DNA of 64,000 nt from Bradyrhizobium huanghuaihaiense (GCF_007830635.1 NZ_VLLA01000022.1:124001-188000); one strand, 5' to 3'. Positions 40,579 through 49,602 are shown, counted from the stretch's first letter. The notes: a model not told the origin generated them from the letters alone. Made by a program: numbers and translations.

Positions 40579-42096
40579 GTGACGGCTGAAGCGCAGCGGC
40601 GGCGCGCGTTTTGGCACATCCTGCTGTTCGCAGCGGGCCTTGTGGTGCTGACCGTGATCAGCGCCGGCTCGGTCTACCTCGTCAACAAGGCGCGCGACGA
40701 CAGCAAATGGGTGCTCCACACCATCGAGGTGGAGAACCAGGTCAACACGCTGCTGCTCGAGGTCCGACGGGCCGAGAGCAGCGCTCGCGGCTTTCTCCTG
40801 ACGCAGGGACCGGATTTCCAGGCGGATCATGAGCGGGCCATCGCAGCGATCATTCCGGCGCTCGACAAGCTCACGCGCCAGATCGGCGACAGTCCGGCGC
40901 AGCGCGACAGCGTCGAGAAGCTCAGCGCCGCGATCGAGGTCCGGCTCGGCCAGTTCGCGCGCGAGATGGATTTCGTCAAGCAGGGTCAACTCGACAATGC
41001 CAAGGCCCTGGTGCGCGAGGCCGCTGCAGGTAACACCACCACCACTATCAGCAACCTCGCCAATGCGATGATCCGCGAAGAGGAGCGGCTGTTCCGGCTC
41101 CGCTCCGCCAATGCCGACCGCAGCCAGACGCTGGCCGCATCTCTCACCGGCATCGGCTCAGGCCTCGTCGTGGTGCTGGCGCTGATCTCGATCTGGCTGC
41201 TACGGCGTTCGGCGCGCATGCGTGACGAGGCCGAGACCCGCCTGCGCGACGCCTACGCCAATCTGGAGGCCCTCGTTGACGAACGCACGGCAGACCTGCG
41301 CGAGGCCAACAACGAGATCCAGCGTTTCGCCTATATCGTGAGCCACGATCTGCGCTCACCGCTCGTCAACATCATGGGCTTCACCAGCGAGCTCGAAGAG
41401 CTCGGCGGCGACATCTTCCGTCGCGTCAGCAGCCTCACCCACGTCCCGGCCGACGGGCCGCCCTTGCCCTCCGGCGAGATCGCACTCGAAGGCCCCGACA
41501 AGCAGCTTTCCGAGGATTTCTCCGAGGCGCTCGGCTTCATCAAATCGTCGATCGCCAAGATGGACCGGCTGATCTCGGCGATCCTCAACCTCACCCGCGA
41601 GGGCCGGCGCGAATTCCAGCCGGAGAAGATCGACATCCGCGAGTTCGTCGAGGCCATCGTGTCGACGCTGGCGCATCAGGCCGTCGAAGCGCAGGCCGAA
41701 ATCCACGTCGAGCCACTGCCCGACATCGTCAGCGATCGCCTTGCGCTGGAGCAGATCTTCTCGAATCTGATCGACAACGCGATCAAGTACTTGAAGAACG
41801 GCGTGCCCGGCGAGATCAGAATTCGCGGGCGGACCAAGCTCGGCTACGCTATCTTCGAGATCAGCGACAACGGCCGCGGCATCGACGCTAGGGATCATCA
41901 GCGGATATTCGACCTGTTCCGCCGTGCGGGAACCCAGGACAAGCCGGGACAGGGCATAGGTCTTGCACATGTGCGTGCACTTGTGCGTCGTCTCGGCGGC
42001 ACCATGTCGGTATCGTCGGAACTCAACGCGGGCAGCACGTTCACCATCACGCTGCCCGTCGCCTGGAACGCCACCACCCGGAAGACAGATCGATGA
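40579..42096 (+). CDS. Sensor histidine kinase with CHASE3 domain
   Basis: A 505-aa membrane kinase. A TM helix (residues 12-37) precedes a CHASE3 extracytoplasmic sensory domain (about 40-190, with EVRRAESSARGFLLTQGPDFQADHE), and a second TM (about 190-215). A coiled coil leads to the HisKA domain with phospho-accepting H256 in SHDLRSPLVN. The HATPase domain shows NAIKYL and DNGRGI. An insertion rich in Pro/Gly/Glu lies between the H-box and the ATPase. Start is GTG. It overlaps the response regulator by 4 bp. The stimulus is unknown; the preceding EcfG-type promoter suggests stress control. Confidence 0.9.
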   Translation: MTAEAQRRRAFWHILLFAAGLVVLTVISAGSVYLVNKARDDSKWVLHTIEVENQVNTLLLEVRRAESSARGFLLTQGPDFQADHERAIAAIIPALDKLTRQIGDSPAQRDSVEKLSAAIEVRLGQFAREMDFVKQGQLDNAKALVREAAAGNTTTTISNLANAMIREEERLFRLRSANADRSQTLAASLTGIGSGLVVVLALISIWLLRRSARMRDEAETRLRDAYANLEALVDERTADLREANNEIQRFAYIVSHDLRSPLVNIMGFTSELEELGGDIFRRVSSLTHVPADGPPLPSGEIALEGPDKQLSEDFSEALGFIKSSIAKMDRLISAILNLTREGRREFQPEKIDIREFVEAIVSTLAHQAVEAQAEIHVEPLPDIVSDRLALEQIFSNLIDNAIKYLKNGVPGEIRIRGRTKLGYAIFEISDNGRGIDARDHQRIFDLFRRAGTQDKPGQGIGLAHVRALVRRLGGTMSVSSELNAGSTFTITLPVAWNATTRKTDR

Positions 42097-42533
42097 CGCA
42101 GCCAGTCACCATCATCATGATCGAGGACGACGAGGGGCACGCCCGGCTGATCGAGCGCAACATCCGCCGCTCCGGCGTCAACAACGAGATCATCTCGTTC
42201 GCCAACGGCACCGATGCGATGAAGCATCTGTTCGGCGCCGACGGCAGCGGGCTTCCCCAGAAGGGCAACGCCCTCCTGATCCTGCTCGACCTCAACCTGC
42301 CCGACATGAGCGGGATCGACATCCTGAAGCAGATCAAGGAAAACAGATATCTCAAGGCCTCGCCGGTGGTCGTGCTCACGACCACCGACGATTCCCAGGA
42401 GATCAAGCGCTGCTACGAGCTCGGCTGCAACGTCTACATCACCAAACCCGTCAATTACGAGAATTTCGCCAACGCCATCCGGCAGCTCGGGCTGTTCTTC
42501 TCGGTCATCCAGGTTCCGCCCGCCGCCCCATGA
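42093..42533 (+). CDS. Single-domain response regulator, Rcp1-like
   Basis: A 146-aa receiver only. The phospho-acceptor is D66 in LILLDLNLPDMSG, with acidic residues at EDDE near the N-terminus, the switch Thr in LTTTDD, and Lys in ITKPVN. It has no output domain and probably relays phosphate, as Rcp1-type proteins do. Coupled by ATGA overlaps to the kinase upstream and the hybrid kinase downstream. Confidence 0.92.
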   Translation: MTQPVTIIMIEDDEGHARLIERNIRRSGVNNEIISFANGTDAMKHLFGADGSGLPQKGNALLILLDLNLPDMSGIDILKQIKENRYLKASPVVVLTTTDDSQEIKRCYELGCNVYITKPVNYENFANAIRQLGLFFSVIQVPPAAP

Positions 42534-43645
42534 ACCAGCCAACGCCGACACTGCTCTATATCGACGACGACGACGCGCTCGCGCGCCTGGTCGAACGCGG
42601 CCTGACGCGGCGCGGCTACAGGGTCATCCACGCCGCCAGCGGCGAGGAAGGCCTCGAGCACATCCGCGGGGCCGGCGCGCAGGACGGTATCAAAGGCAGC
42701 ATCGACGTTATTGCGCTCGACCAGTACATGCCGGGCCTCGACGGCCTCGAGACGCTCGAGCAGATCATGGCGATCCCGGACGCGCCTCCCGTGGTGTTCG
42801 TCACGGCCTCGCAGGACTCCAGCATCGCGGTCACCGCGCTGAAGGCGGGTGCGGCCGATTATCTCGTCAAGGACGTCAAGGGCGACTTCATCCCCCTGCT
42901 CCACGTCGCCGCCGAGGGCGCGCTGCGCCAGGCCGAGCTGCAGAGGGCACGGGAGGAGGCGGAAGCCGAGGTTCACGCCTCGCGCGACCGCTACGCCGCG
43001 CTTGCCGCCGAGCGCGAGCTCTTGCTGCGCGAGGTCAATCACCGCGTCGGCAACTCGCTCCAGATCATCGCCTCCCTGCTGCACCTTCAGGCCAGCTCCG
43101 CCGCGCAGGAAGAGGTCAAGGCCGCGCTGACCAACGCGATGGGCCGCGTCGCCGCGGTCGCGCAGGTGCACCGCCGCCTCTACACCTCGCAGGATCTGAA
43201 GAGCGTGGTGCTGAACCAGTATCTGGATTCGCTGCTCGAGGATCTGCGCCGCTCGGCCGAAGGTAACCGGATGTCGCGCCTGACGCTGAAGGCCGAGCCG
43301 ATCGAGATCGACCCGGATCGCGCGGTCGCCGTCGGCATCATCGTCAACGAGCTGGTGATGAACGCGGTGAAATACGCCTATCCCGACGGCGCCGGCCCGA
43401 TCCACGTCGAGCTGACCTCGCAGGGCGAGGATCTCCTGCTGACGATCGCCGACGACGGCGTCGGCGACAACGTCAAGGCCGACCCGCGCTCCACCGGCAT
43501 GGGCCAGCGCATCGTCGCTGCCATGGCCACCAAGCTCGACGCCTCGGTGGAGCGTGACCCCACCCATTCCGGAACCCGCATCGTGCTCCGGTTCCAGCGC
43601 CTGCCCGCGCCGCCCGGCAAGGCCAACAACGCCGCCGCGAGCTGA
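42530..43645 (+). CDS. REC-HisKA_2 hybrid histidine kinase
   Basis: A 371-aa soluble protein with a receiver at the N-terminus (D64 in IALDQYMPGLDG) and a coiled coil at about 125-160. A HisKA_2-type dimerisation domain follows (H171 in LREVNHRVGNSLQ, and LHLQ), then a HWE/HisKA_2-style ATPase (NELVMNAVKYAYPDG, DDGVGD). Such kinases often feed PhyR or other general-stress regulators in alphaproteobacteria, and the operon sits behind an EcfG-type promoter. Third gene of the operon. The partner is unknown. Confidence 0.9.
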   Translation: MNQPTPTLLYIDDDDALARLVERGLTRRGYRVIHAASGEEGLEHIRGAGAQDGIKGSIDVIALDQYMPGLDGLETLEQIMAIPDAPPVVFVTASQDSSIAVTALKAGAADYLVKDVKGDFIPLLHVAAEGALRQAELQRAREEAEAEVHASRDRYAALAAERELLLREVNHRVGNSLQIIASLLHLQASSAAQEEVKAALTNAMGRVAAVAQVHRRLYTSQDLKSVVLNQYLDSLLEDLRRSAEGNRMSRLTLKAEPIEIDPDRAVAVGIIVNELVMNAVKYAYPDGAGPIHVELTSQGEDLLLTIADDGVGDNVKADPRSTGMGQRIVAAMATKLDASVERDPTHSGTRIVLRFQRLPAPPGKANNAAAS

Positions 43646-43697
43646 CCCGCCTCGCCCCCATCGCAACCGCATTGCGATCCTGCTATTGTCGCAGGCC

Positions 43698-44378
43698 ATG
43701 ACTTCGCGCGATTCCGCCTCGTCTGAGATCACGCCGGCCGTACTGCTGCGCGCCTATGCCTGCGGCATCTTTCCGATGGCCGAAAGCGCCGACGATCCGA
43801 CCCTGTTCTGGGTCGAGCCGGAGCTGCGCGGCGTCATCCCGCTCGCCGGTTTTCGGGTGGCCTCGCGTCTTGCACGCACCGTGCGCTCGGAGGCGTTTCG
43901 TGTGACCGTCAACACCGCCTTCAAGGCCACGATCGCCGGCTGCGCCGCGCCGCAGGCCGGGCGCGAAGACACCTGGATCAACAAGCGCATCCGCGACCTC
44001 TATGGCGGCCTGTTCGAGCTCGGCCACTGCCACAGCGTCGAGGCATGGCAGGGCGACGAGCTCGTCGGCGGGCTCTACGGCGTGAGCCTGGGACGCGCCT
44101 TCTTCGGCGAAAGCATGTTTCACACCGCGCGCGATGCCTCGAAGGTCGCGCTGGTGCATCTGGTGGCGCGGCTGATCCATGGCGGCTTCGAACTGCTCGA
44201 CACGCAGTACGTCACCGAGCATCTGAAGAGTTTTGGTGCGGTCGAGATCTCGCGGCGGCGCTACACTGCGCTGCTCGACAAGGCGCTCGCTGGAGATGCC
44301 GGCGACTTCCTGAGGCTCTCGTCCGGCAACGCGATCCCGGGCGCACGCGCGCTCGAGATCATCGCTTCAAGGCAATAG
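43698..44378 (+). CDS. aat: Leucyl/phenylalanyl-tRNA-protein transferase
   Basis: A 226-aa enzyme adding Leu or Phe to N-terminal Arg or Lys of proteins for ClpAP degradation (N-end rule). Hallmarks are the opening AYACGIFPMAES, TWINKRIRDLY, GHCHSVEAWQGDELVGGLYGVSLG, and FFGESMFHTARDASKVAL. The start is ATG 43698 with GCAGG upstream. It lies between the signalling operon and a convergent DUF2155 gene. Many Rhizobiales have aat directly after accC, so the signalling operon looks like an insertion (from memory). Confidence 0.95.
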   Translation: MTSRDSASSEITPAVLLRAYACGIFPMAESADDPTLFWVEPELRGVIPLAGFRVASRLARTVRSEAFRVTVNTAFKATIAGCAAPQAGREDTWINKRIRDLYGGLFELGHCHSVEAWQGDELVGGLYGVSLGRAFFGESMFHTARDASKVALVHLVARLIHGGFELLDTQYVTEHLKSFGAVEISRRRYTALLDKALAGDAGDFLRLSSGNAIPGARALEIIASRQ

Positions 44379-44388
44379 ACAAACGGGG

Positions 44389-45426
44389 CTAGCGGCCGAA
44401 GCCGGGCAAGCCGAACAGACCCCGCTGCTCCTGCGGCTGCGGAGGTGGCGGCGCTGGTTGCGCTTGCGGCGGTGGCGGCAACGGCTGCGGCGGACGCTGC
44501 TGCACCGCCTGCTTGGGCGCGGCCTTCTTCTGCGCGGGAGGCGGCGGCGGAGGCGCGGGCTTGTTCGCAGGATCGGGCGCCGCGGTCGCAATGGTCTGCT
44601 GCGGCTCTTTGCAGTCGGTGAGCCAGATGTCGTAGATCGGATGCTCGACGCCGTGCAGGCCTGGGCTCGCCGCATACATCCAGCCCGAGAAGATCCGCTT
44701 CACCTCACCCTGCAAGGTGATCTCGTCGACCTCGACGAAGGCGTCGGTGTTGGCGGCTTCCGTCGCCGGGCGCGTGTAGCAGGCGTCGGTCTTGACGCGG
44801 AGCGCGCCGAACTGGACGGTCTCGCCGATCTCCTCGTCGAAATTGATGATGCGCCCGGTGATCTTGTCGAGGCCGGAGAAGGTCGCCTTCTTGTTGACGA
44901 TCTTCTGGGCCGGCGGCTCGGTCACGACCTCGTCGCCCGGCTGGAGGCTCGCCGGCATCTGCGGCACGGCGCCGCCCGGCCCGCCCTTCTGCTGCGGCTG
45001 GCGCTGACCGGGCGCACCCGGGGCGCCTTGCGGACTGGGCGGAGCGATCGCGGCGGAGGGCGGCTGATTTGGCGGAGCGACGGTCGAGCCCGGCGGCGGC
45101 GCCAGAGGCTGAGTCTCGACCGGTCCCGGCATGACATTCCCCTGCCGTCCCTGAGGCGGCGCCATCGGGCGCGAGGGCAGCACGCGGCCCTGCGGCGGCA
45201 GCTCGGGGACCTCCTCGTCGTCGTCAGGGATCTGAGGCTGCGGCTGGCCGCGCGGAATCGCACCCGGCGGCCTCGGCGGCGGATCGGAGAAGATGGTGCC
45301 GATCTGGGCCTGCGCAGGCGTCGCAACCGTCAGCGCGGTAGCGGCCAAAAGCGCCGCAAGGCCTGTCAGGGAAAAGGTTTTGAACATCTCGCGCGGCTTC
45401 AACAGCGAATCGGGCTTGTTGGACAT
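44389..45426 (-). CDS. DUF2155 domain secreted protein with Pro-rich segments
   Basis: A 345-aa exported protein of unknown function. A signal peptide runs about residues 14-38 (FSLTGLAALLAATALTVATPAQA). A long Pro/Gly/Gln-rich region (40-180) follows. The DUF2155 core is at about 190-275 (KATFSGLDKITGRIINFDEEIGETVQFGALRVKTDACYTR ... RIFSGWMYAASPGLHGVEHPIYDIWLTDC), and the C-terminal tail is Pro/Gln-rich. The start may be 45426 or 45387 (MFKTFSL). Homologues sit next to aat and NDUFA12 in many Rhizobiales (from memory). Confidence 0.82.
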   Translation of the reverse strand: MSNKPDSLLKPREMFKTFSLTGLAALLAATALTVATPAQAQIGTIFSDPPPRPPGAIPRGQPQPQIPDDDEEVPELPPQGRVLPSRPMAPPQGRQGNVMPGPVETQPLAPPPGSTVAPPNQPPSAAIAPPSPQGAPGAPGQRQPQQKGGPGGAVPQMPASLQPGDEVVTEPPAQKIVNKKATFSGLDKITGRIINFDEEIGETVQFGALRVKTDACYTRPATEAANTDAFVEVDEITLQGEVKRIFSGWMYAASPGLHGVEHPIYDIWLTDCKEPQQTIATAAPDPANKPAPPPPPPAQKKAAPKQAVQQRPPQPLPPPPQAQPAPPPPQPQEQRGLFGLPGFGR

Positions 45427-45646
45427 TCTACAGGGGATACCGCCGCTCGCAGGCCCTCCGGTTAACACGCCGAATACGGCGGGGGAAGGGCGGCATCCCT
45501 GCCCTTCCCGGCGCTGTCTGGCCAGACCGGCTCCCGGATGGGATAGTCGGATACCCCCTCCCGGCGCCCAAGGCGGGCATAAGGCGGGCATTCGCCTCCC
45601 GGACACGACGTCCAACCATAACCAGAAACCTCAGAGGTCGCCCCCG

Positions 45647-46594
45647 ATGCCCGTTGCCCTCGATCCCGATGCCGCCGCAGTCTACAGGGCCTTCCAGGAG
45701 GCCGGCCGCCCTGCCTACGAGACCCTGACCGCGCCGGAGGCCCGCGCCTATTACCTGCAGGCGCGCTTTGCCACCAACCCGGAGCCGCCGGAACTCGCCC
45801 GCGTCACCTCCCTCGCGATCCCGGCGCCGCACGGGGAGATCCCCGCCCGCCTCTACGTTCCGAGCGAACCGCGCCGGCACGATGGTCTTTCGGCGGCTCT
45901 GGTCTTCTTCCACGGCGGCGGCTGGGTGATCGGCGATCTCGACTCCCACGACGTGGTCTGCCGCCGCCTTGCAGATTCAGGCGCGCTGATCGTGATCTCG
46001 GTCGACTACCGCCTCGCGCCCGAGCACAAGTTTCCAGCCGCCGCCGATGATGCGATCGCCGCGACCAGATGGATCGCCGCCCATGCGCGCGAGCTCGGCA
46101 TCGACGCCTCCCGCCTCTCGATCGGCGGCGACAGCGCCGGCGGCAATCTCGCCGCGGTCGTTGCGCTCGCCGCCCGCGACGCCGGCAGCCCCGCGATCGC
46201 CGGCCAGCTGCTGATCTATCCGGCGACCGATTTCGCTATGACGCACGGCTCCCACCGTGAGCCCGAGACCAGCGTGCTGCTGACCCATTCGGTGATCCGC
46301 TGGTTCCGCGATCACTATCTCAACGGCACCGCCGACATCCACGACTGGCGGGCCTCGCCGGCCCGCGCGCAAGACCTCGCGGGCCTGCCGCCGGCCTATG
46401 TGCTGACCGCCGGCGCCGATCCCCTGCGCGACGAAGGCGATGAATATGCCGCGCGCCTGAACCAGGCCGGCGTGCCCGTCGCGTACAAGCATTATCCCGG
46501 CCAGTTCCACGGCTTCTTCACCATGGGCAAGCTGTTGCAGCAGGCCAATGTCGCCGTGAGCGAGATCGGCGCGTGGTTGAAGGGATTGGGGTAG
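45647..46594 (+). CDS. Alpha/beta hydrolase, HSL-type esterase
   Basis: A 315-aa carboxylesterase or lipase-like enzyme. The oxyanion-hole HGGGW (VFFHGGGWVIGD) is near residue 88. The nucleophile is S163 in GGDSAGGN. The acid is in TAGADPLRDEG and the catalytic His in PGQFHGF. All belong to the hormone-sensitive-lipase group. The upstream open frame is non-homologous; the ATG at 45647 was chosen. Substrate unknown. A REP-like element follows. Confidence 0.88.
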   Translation: MPVALDPDAAAVYRAFQEAGRPAYETLTAPEARAYYLQARFATNPEPPELARVTSLAIPAPHGEIPARLYVPSEPRRHDGLSAALVFFHGGGWVIGDLDSHDVVCRRLADSGALIVISVDYRLAPEHKFPAAADDAIAATRWIAAHARELGIDASRLSIGGDSAGGNLAAVVALAARDAGSPAIAGQLLIYPATDFAMTHGSHREPETSVLLTHSVIRWFRDHYLNGTADIHDWRASPARAQDLAGLPPAYVLTAGADPLRDEGDEYAARLNQAGVPVAYKHYPGQFHGFFTMGKLLQQANVAVSEIGAWLKGLG

Positions 46595-46604
46595 ATCGAA
46601 CGCC

Positions 46605-46692
46605 GTAGCCCGCATGAGCGCAGCGACATGCGGGACCGCTCTCACCACACGGAAAGACCTGTCCCGGATATCGCTGCGCTCATCCGGGCTAC
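46605..46692. repeat. REP-like inverted repeat pair
   Basis: Two 32-base arms, 46605-46636 and 46661-46692, are reverse complements with three mismatches. Each arm holds a small palindrome around GAGCGCAGCGA (CCCG...CGGG). This GTAGCCCG-GATGAGCGCAGCGA form is a dispersed intergenic element in Bradyrhizobium (recollection). Confidence 0.82.
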
Positions 46693-46713
46693 GCACTGAC
46701 AACGCCGATCGAG

Positions 46714-47721
46714 ATGCCTTCCCTCCTCAAAACCCTCCTCGCCCTCCCCCTTCGCGCCCTGACCTGGCTCGGTGACCAGGGCACGCGCGCCGTGGCGGCC
46801 ATCGCGTTCATCGCGGTCGCAGTGCCGCCGCTCGGCGCGCTGCTGCGTCCCTACGTGACCGAGGCGATCCTCTGCCTGCTCTGCATCTCCTTCATGCGGG
46901 TCGATCTCGTGGCGCTCTACGGCCATCTGCGCCGGCCTGCCTTGATCGCAGGCGCGACGGCCTGGACCACGATCGCCGTGCCGCTGATCGTCGGACTGCT
47001 CGCCCATGGCAGCGGGCTCGACAGAAGCTCGCCCGGCCTCTTCCTCGCGCTGATGCTCCAGGCCATGGCCTCGCCGATGATGGCAGCGCCCGCGCTCGCA
47101 GCGCTGATCGGCCTCGATGCGACGCTCCCGCTGGTCACGCTGGTCACCGCGACCGCGCTCGTGCCCTTCACCGCTTCATTGTTCGCGAGCCTGTTTCTCG
47201 GCGGCATGCTCAGCATCTCGCCGCTCACGCTCGGCCTGAAGCTGCTCGGCATCCTCGCGGCATCGCTGATTGGCGCGACGGCGATCCGCTGGGTTGTCGG
47301 CGCCGCTGCAATCCACCGCCACAAGCGGCCGATCGACGGCTTCAACATCCTCATCCTGCTGGTCTTCGCGTCCGCCGTGATGGGCGACGTCGCGCGTGAC
47401 TTCGTCGCCGATCCCGTGTTCGCGATCGGCGTCGCGCTGCTCGCCTTCGCGGTCTATTTCATCCTGCTCGCCGTGACGACGCTGATCTTCCGCCGCGCCG
47501 GCACCGAGCGTGCGTTTGCGATCGGCCTGATGGTGTCACAGCGCAATCTCGGCCTGATGCTGGCGGCAACCGCAGGCGCGTTGCCGCCGACGACCTGGCT
47601 CTATTTCGCGCTGACGCAGTTTCCGATCCATCTTGCGCCCTATCTGCTGACGCCGATCGCGCGGCGCCTGACGGCGCACAGCGGCGGCGCCGGCGCGGCT
47701 GCCGCAGACAGCACGAGCTAG
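46714..47721 (+). CDS. Putative Na+-dependent transporter (bile-acid-symporter-like)
   Basis: A 335-aa membrane protein with about ten hydrophobic segments. It resembles the COG0385/BASS-like predicted sodium-dependent transporters: small residues (Ala, Gly, Ser) in the helices, a conserved-looking MVSQRNLGLMLA late segment, and an N-terminal half rich in TM. It begins 119 bp after the esterase gene; the REP element lies between. The transported compound is unknown, and the family call is moderate. Confidence 0.6.
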   Translation: MPSLLKTLLALPLRALTWLGDQGTRAVAAIAFIAVAVPPLGALLRPYVTEAILCLLCISFMRVDLVALYGHLRRPALIAGATAWTTIAVPLIVGLLAHGSGLDRSSPGLFLALMLQAMASPMMAAPALAALIGLDATLPLVTLVTATALVPFTASLFASLFLGGMLSISPLTLGLKLLGILAASLIGATAIRWVVGAAAIHRHKRPIDGFNILILLVFASAVMGDVARDFVADPVFAIGVALLAFAVYFILLAVTTLIFRRAGTERAFAIGLMVSQRNLGLMLAATAGALPPTTWLYFALTQFPIHLAPYLLTPIARRLTAHSGGAGAAAADSTS

Positions 47722-47728
47722 GCCGCTC

Positions 47729-48523
47729 TCATGCTGGCGCCCCCGCAGGTTTCGACGCCTTGAAGATGTAGCGATTGGTGCTGAAGAAATATTGTCCCGC
47801 CCCGTCGAGGCGCTCGAACTCGCTGTGCCATGCAGTGAGATCATCGGCTGAAACGTCGTTCGTGCGGCCGACGAAATCCCGGATCCCCTGTGCCAGTCCC
47901 TTGCTGTACCTCTCGTCATCGTACCGCAAATTGAGAATCGGAAAGACGGACGCGCCGTCCAGACGAAATCCGGCATTGACCATTCTTAAGGCCATCGACC
48001 TGGGCAGACGCGGATGGGCGCAATGCGCCTCCCATGATTTCATGACGGCAGCCATGCGTTCCCGGTTATCGGAATGCCAGACCACGGCGTCCCAATCCGT
48101 TGCGACAAAAATCGTTCGGCCGCCCGGTTTCAGGACGCGACATGCTTCGATGAGGACGCGGTCGACATCGGGCACATATTCGGCGACCTGAGTGCACACG
48201 ACGGCGTCGAACGATGCATCGGGCTGATCCAGTTCCGTCGCGTTGCCGAGGGCATATGAAATCCACTCCGAAGCCTTCTGCCGGTTGCAGACGGCGATCA
48301 GGTCGGTCGACACATCGATGCCTACGACAGATCCATGAGGCCCGACGAGCTCAGCCATGCTTTCGCAGAGATAGCCCGGACCGCATCCGATATCGAGAAC
48401 GCGCTCGCCGGCAGACAGGTCGAGCTGCCGGATGGTCTCCGCGCGCTGGGCCTTCACATCGGCTGTGAGATAAAGTCTCTGGAGCCGCTTCGCGTTCTCA
48501 TTGCTGTACTCCATTCCGCTCAT
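47729..48523 (-). CDS. Class I SAM-dependent methyltransferase
   Basis: A 264-aa methyltransferase. Motif I VLDIGCGPGYLCE is at about residues 43-55, with acidic motif II VVGIDVS and motif IV DAVVCTQVAEYV. GGAGG lies five bases before the ATG at 48523; the ATG at 48535 sits on top of this Shine-Dalgarno, so 48523 is the better start. Codon bias is weaker than in flanking genes. It is convergent with the transporter gene. The substrate (small molecule, quinone or other) cannot be told. Confidence 0.85.
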   Translation of the reverse strand: MSGMEYSNENAKRLQRLYLTADVKAQRAETIRQLDLSAGERVLDIGCGPGYLCESMAELVGPHGSVVGIDVSTDLIAVCNRQKASEWISYALGNATELDQPDASFDAVVCTQVAEYVPDVDRVLIEACRVLKPGGRTIFVATDWDAVVWHSDNRERMAAVMKSWEAHCAHPRLPRSMALRMVNAGFRLDGASVFPILNLRYDDERYSKGLAQGIRDFVGRTNDVSADDLTAWHSEFERLDGAGQYFFSTNRYIFKASKPAGAPA

Positions 48524-48558
48524 CATCGCCTCCATGGTCGCACGGCCAGTGAGATGTC

Positions 48559-49497
48559 CTACCCCGTCCGCGCCGCGCGCCGCAGCGCCTGCGGCGGCTG
48601 GCCGAAGGCACGGATGAAGGCGCGGCGCATGCGCTCGGGGTCGCGGAAGCCGGTCGTTTCCGCAACGAGCTCGATCGCCTCGCGCGAGGACTGCACGCGT
48701 TCGCGCGCGACCTCGAGCCGGAGCCGCTCGACCGCCTTGGAGGGCGTGGTGCCGGTCTCGGCAGCGAAGGCGCGGGCAAAATGCCGCGCGCTCATCCCGG
48801 CGCGATCGGCGAGTTCCTCCACGGTCAGCGGCGCGTCGAGATTTTCGCGCGCCCAGGACAGCAGTGCGCCGAAGCGGCCGTTCGGCGCCTTCAACTCCAG
48901 CAGCGAGGAGAATTGCGACTGGCCGCCGCTGCGACGGTGGTACAGCACGAGCTGCCGCGCCGTCGCCTGCGCGATCTCCTCGCCGTCGTCCTCGGTGACC
49001 ATCGCCAGCGCGAGGTCAATTCCCGCGCTGATGCCCGCCGACGTCCACACGTGACCGTCGCGGGTAAAAATCTGGTCCGGCTCGAATTTCACCCTCGGAT
49101 AGCGCGCGACGAACTCGCGCGTCCGGCCCCAATGCGTCGTGGCGCGGCGGCCGTCGAGCAGGCCGGCTTCGGCGAGCACAAAGGCGCCCGAACAGACGCT
49201 GGCGACCCGCACACCGCGCTTGGCCAGCCGTTGCACGAAGGCCCGCGTGACCTCGCAGCGCGCGGCCTCCGCAACGCCGGCGCCGCCCGCGATGACGAGC
49301 GTCGTGATGGCATTCGCCGACTTGAGATCTCGCGCCATCATCTCGACACCCGACGAGCTGCGTACGAGCCCCGCCTTCGCCGCCAGCACCCGCAGTGCAA
49401 GCGGCTTGCCGGACGCACGCGCCGCGATCTCGAACACCGAGATCGGACCTGCCGCGTCGAGCAGCTGGAAGTCCGGGAAGATCAGGATGCCGATCAT
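48559..49497 (-). CDS. GlxA family AraC-type regulator with DJ-1/PfpI domain
   Basis: A 312-aa regulator with a DJ-1/PfpI-like domain at residues 1-170 (VASVCSGAFVLAEAGLLDGRRATTHW). The AraC double HTH is at the C-terminus (LTVEELADRAGMSARHFARAFAAETG ... AETTGFRDPERMRRAF). The start ATG 49497 has GGAG eight bases upstream; the extra open frame to 49563 is unsupported. It is divergent from the isonitrile-hydratase-like gene with an inverted repeat between, so it probably controls that gene. Confidence 0.9.
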   Translation of the reverse strand: MIGILIFPDFQLLDAAGPISVFEIAARASGKPLALRVLAAKAGLVRSSSGVEMMARDLKSANAITTLVIAGGAGVAEAARCEVTRAFVQRLAKRGVRVASVCSGAFVLAEAGLLDGRRATTHWGRTREFVARYPRVKFEPDQIFTRDGHVWTSAGISAGIDLALAMVTEDDGEEIAQATARQLVLYHRRSGGQSQFSSLLELKAPNGRFGALLSWARENLDAPLTVEELADRAGMSARHFARAFAAETGTTPSKAVERLRLEVARERVQSSREAIELVAETTGFRDPERMRRAFIRAFGQPPQALRRAARTG

Positions 49498-49516
49498 GGG
49501 CCCGCTCCGAAGGAAA

Positions 49517-49551
49517 TGTCCGAAATAGAGGGAATTACGCCATTTTGGACA
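49517..49551. promoter_or_regulatory. Inverted repeat TGTCCGAAAT-N15-ATTTTGGACA
   Basis: Ten-base arms 49517-49526 and 49542-49551 with one mismatch and a 15-nt spacer. They lie between the GlxA-type regulator and the DJ-1/PfpI gene; a likely binding site for the AraC-type dimer. Confidence 0.65.
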
Positions 49552-49602
49552 GAAGGGCATCATGCCAGTTTGCGCTCGTCAAGCTCTTCATTGGAGGTTC
49601 TC

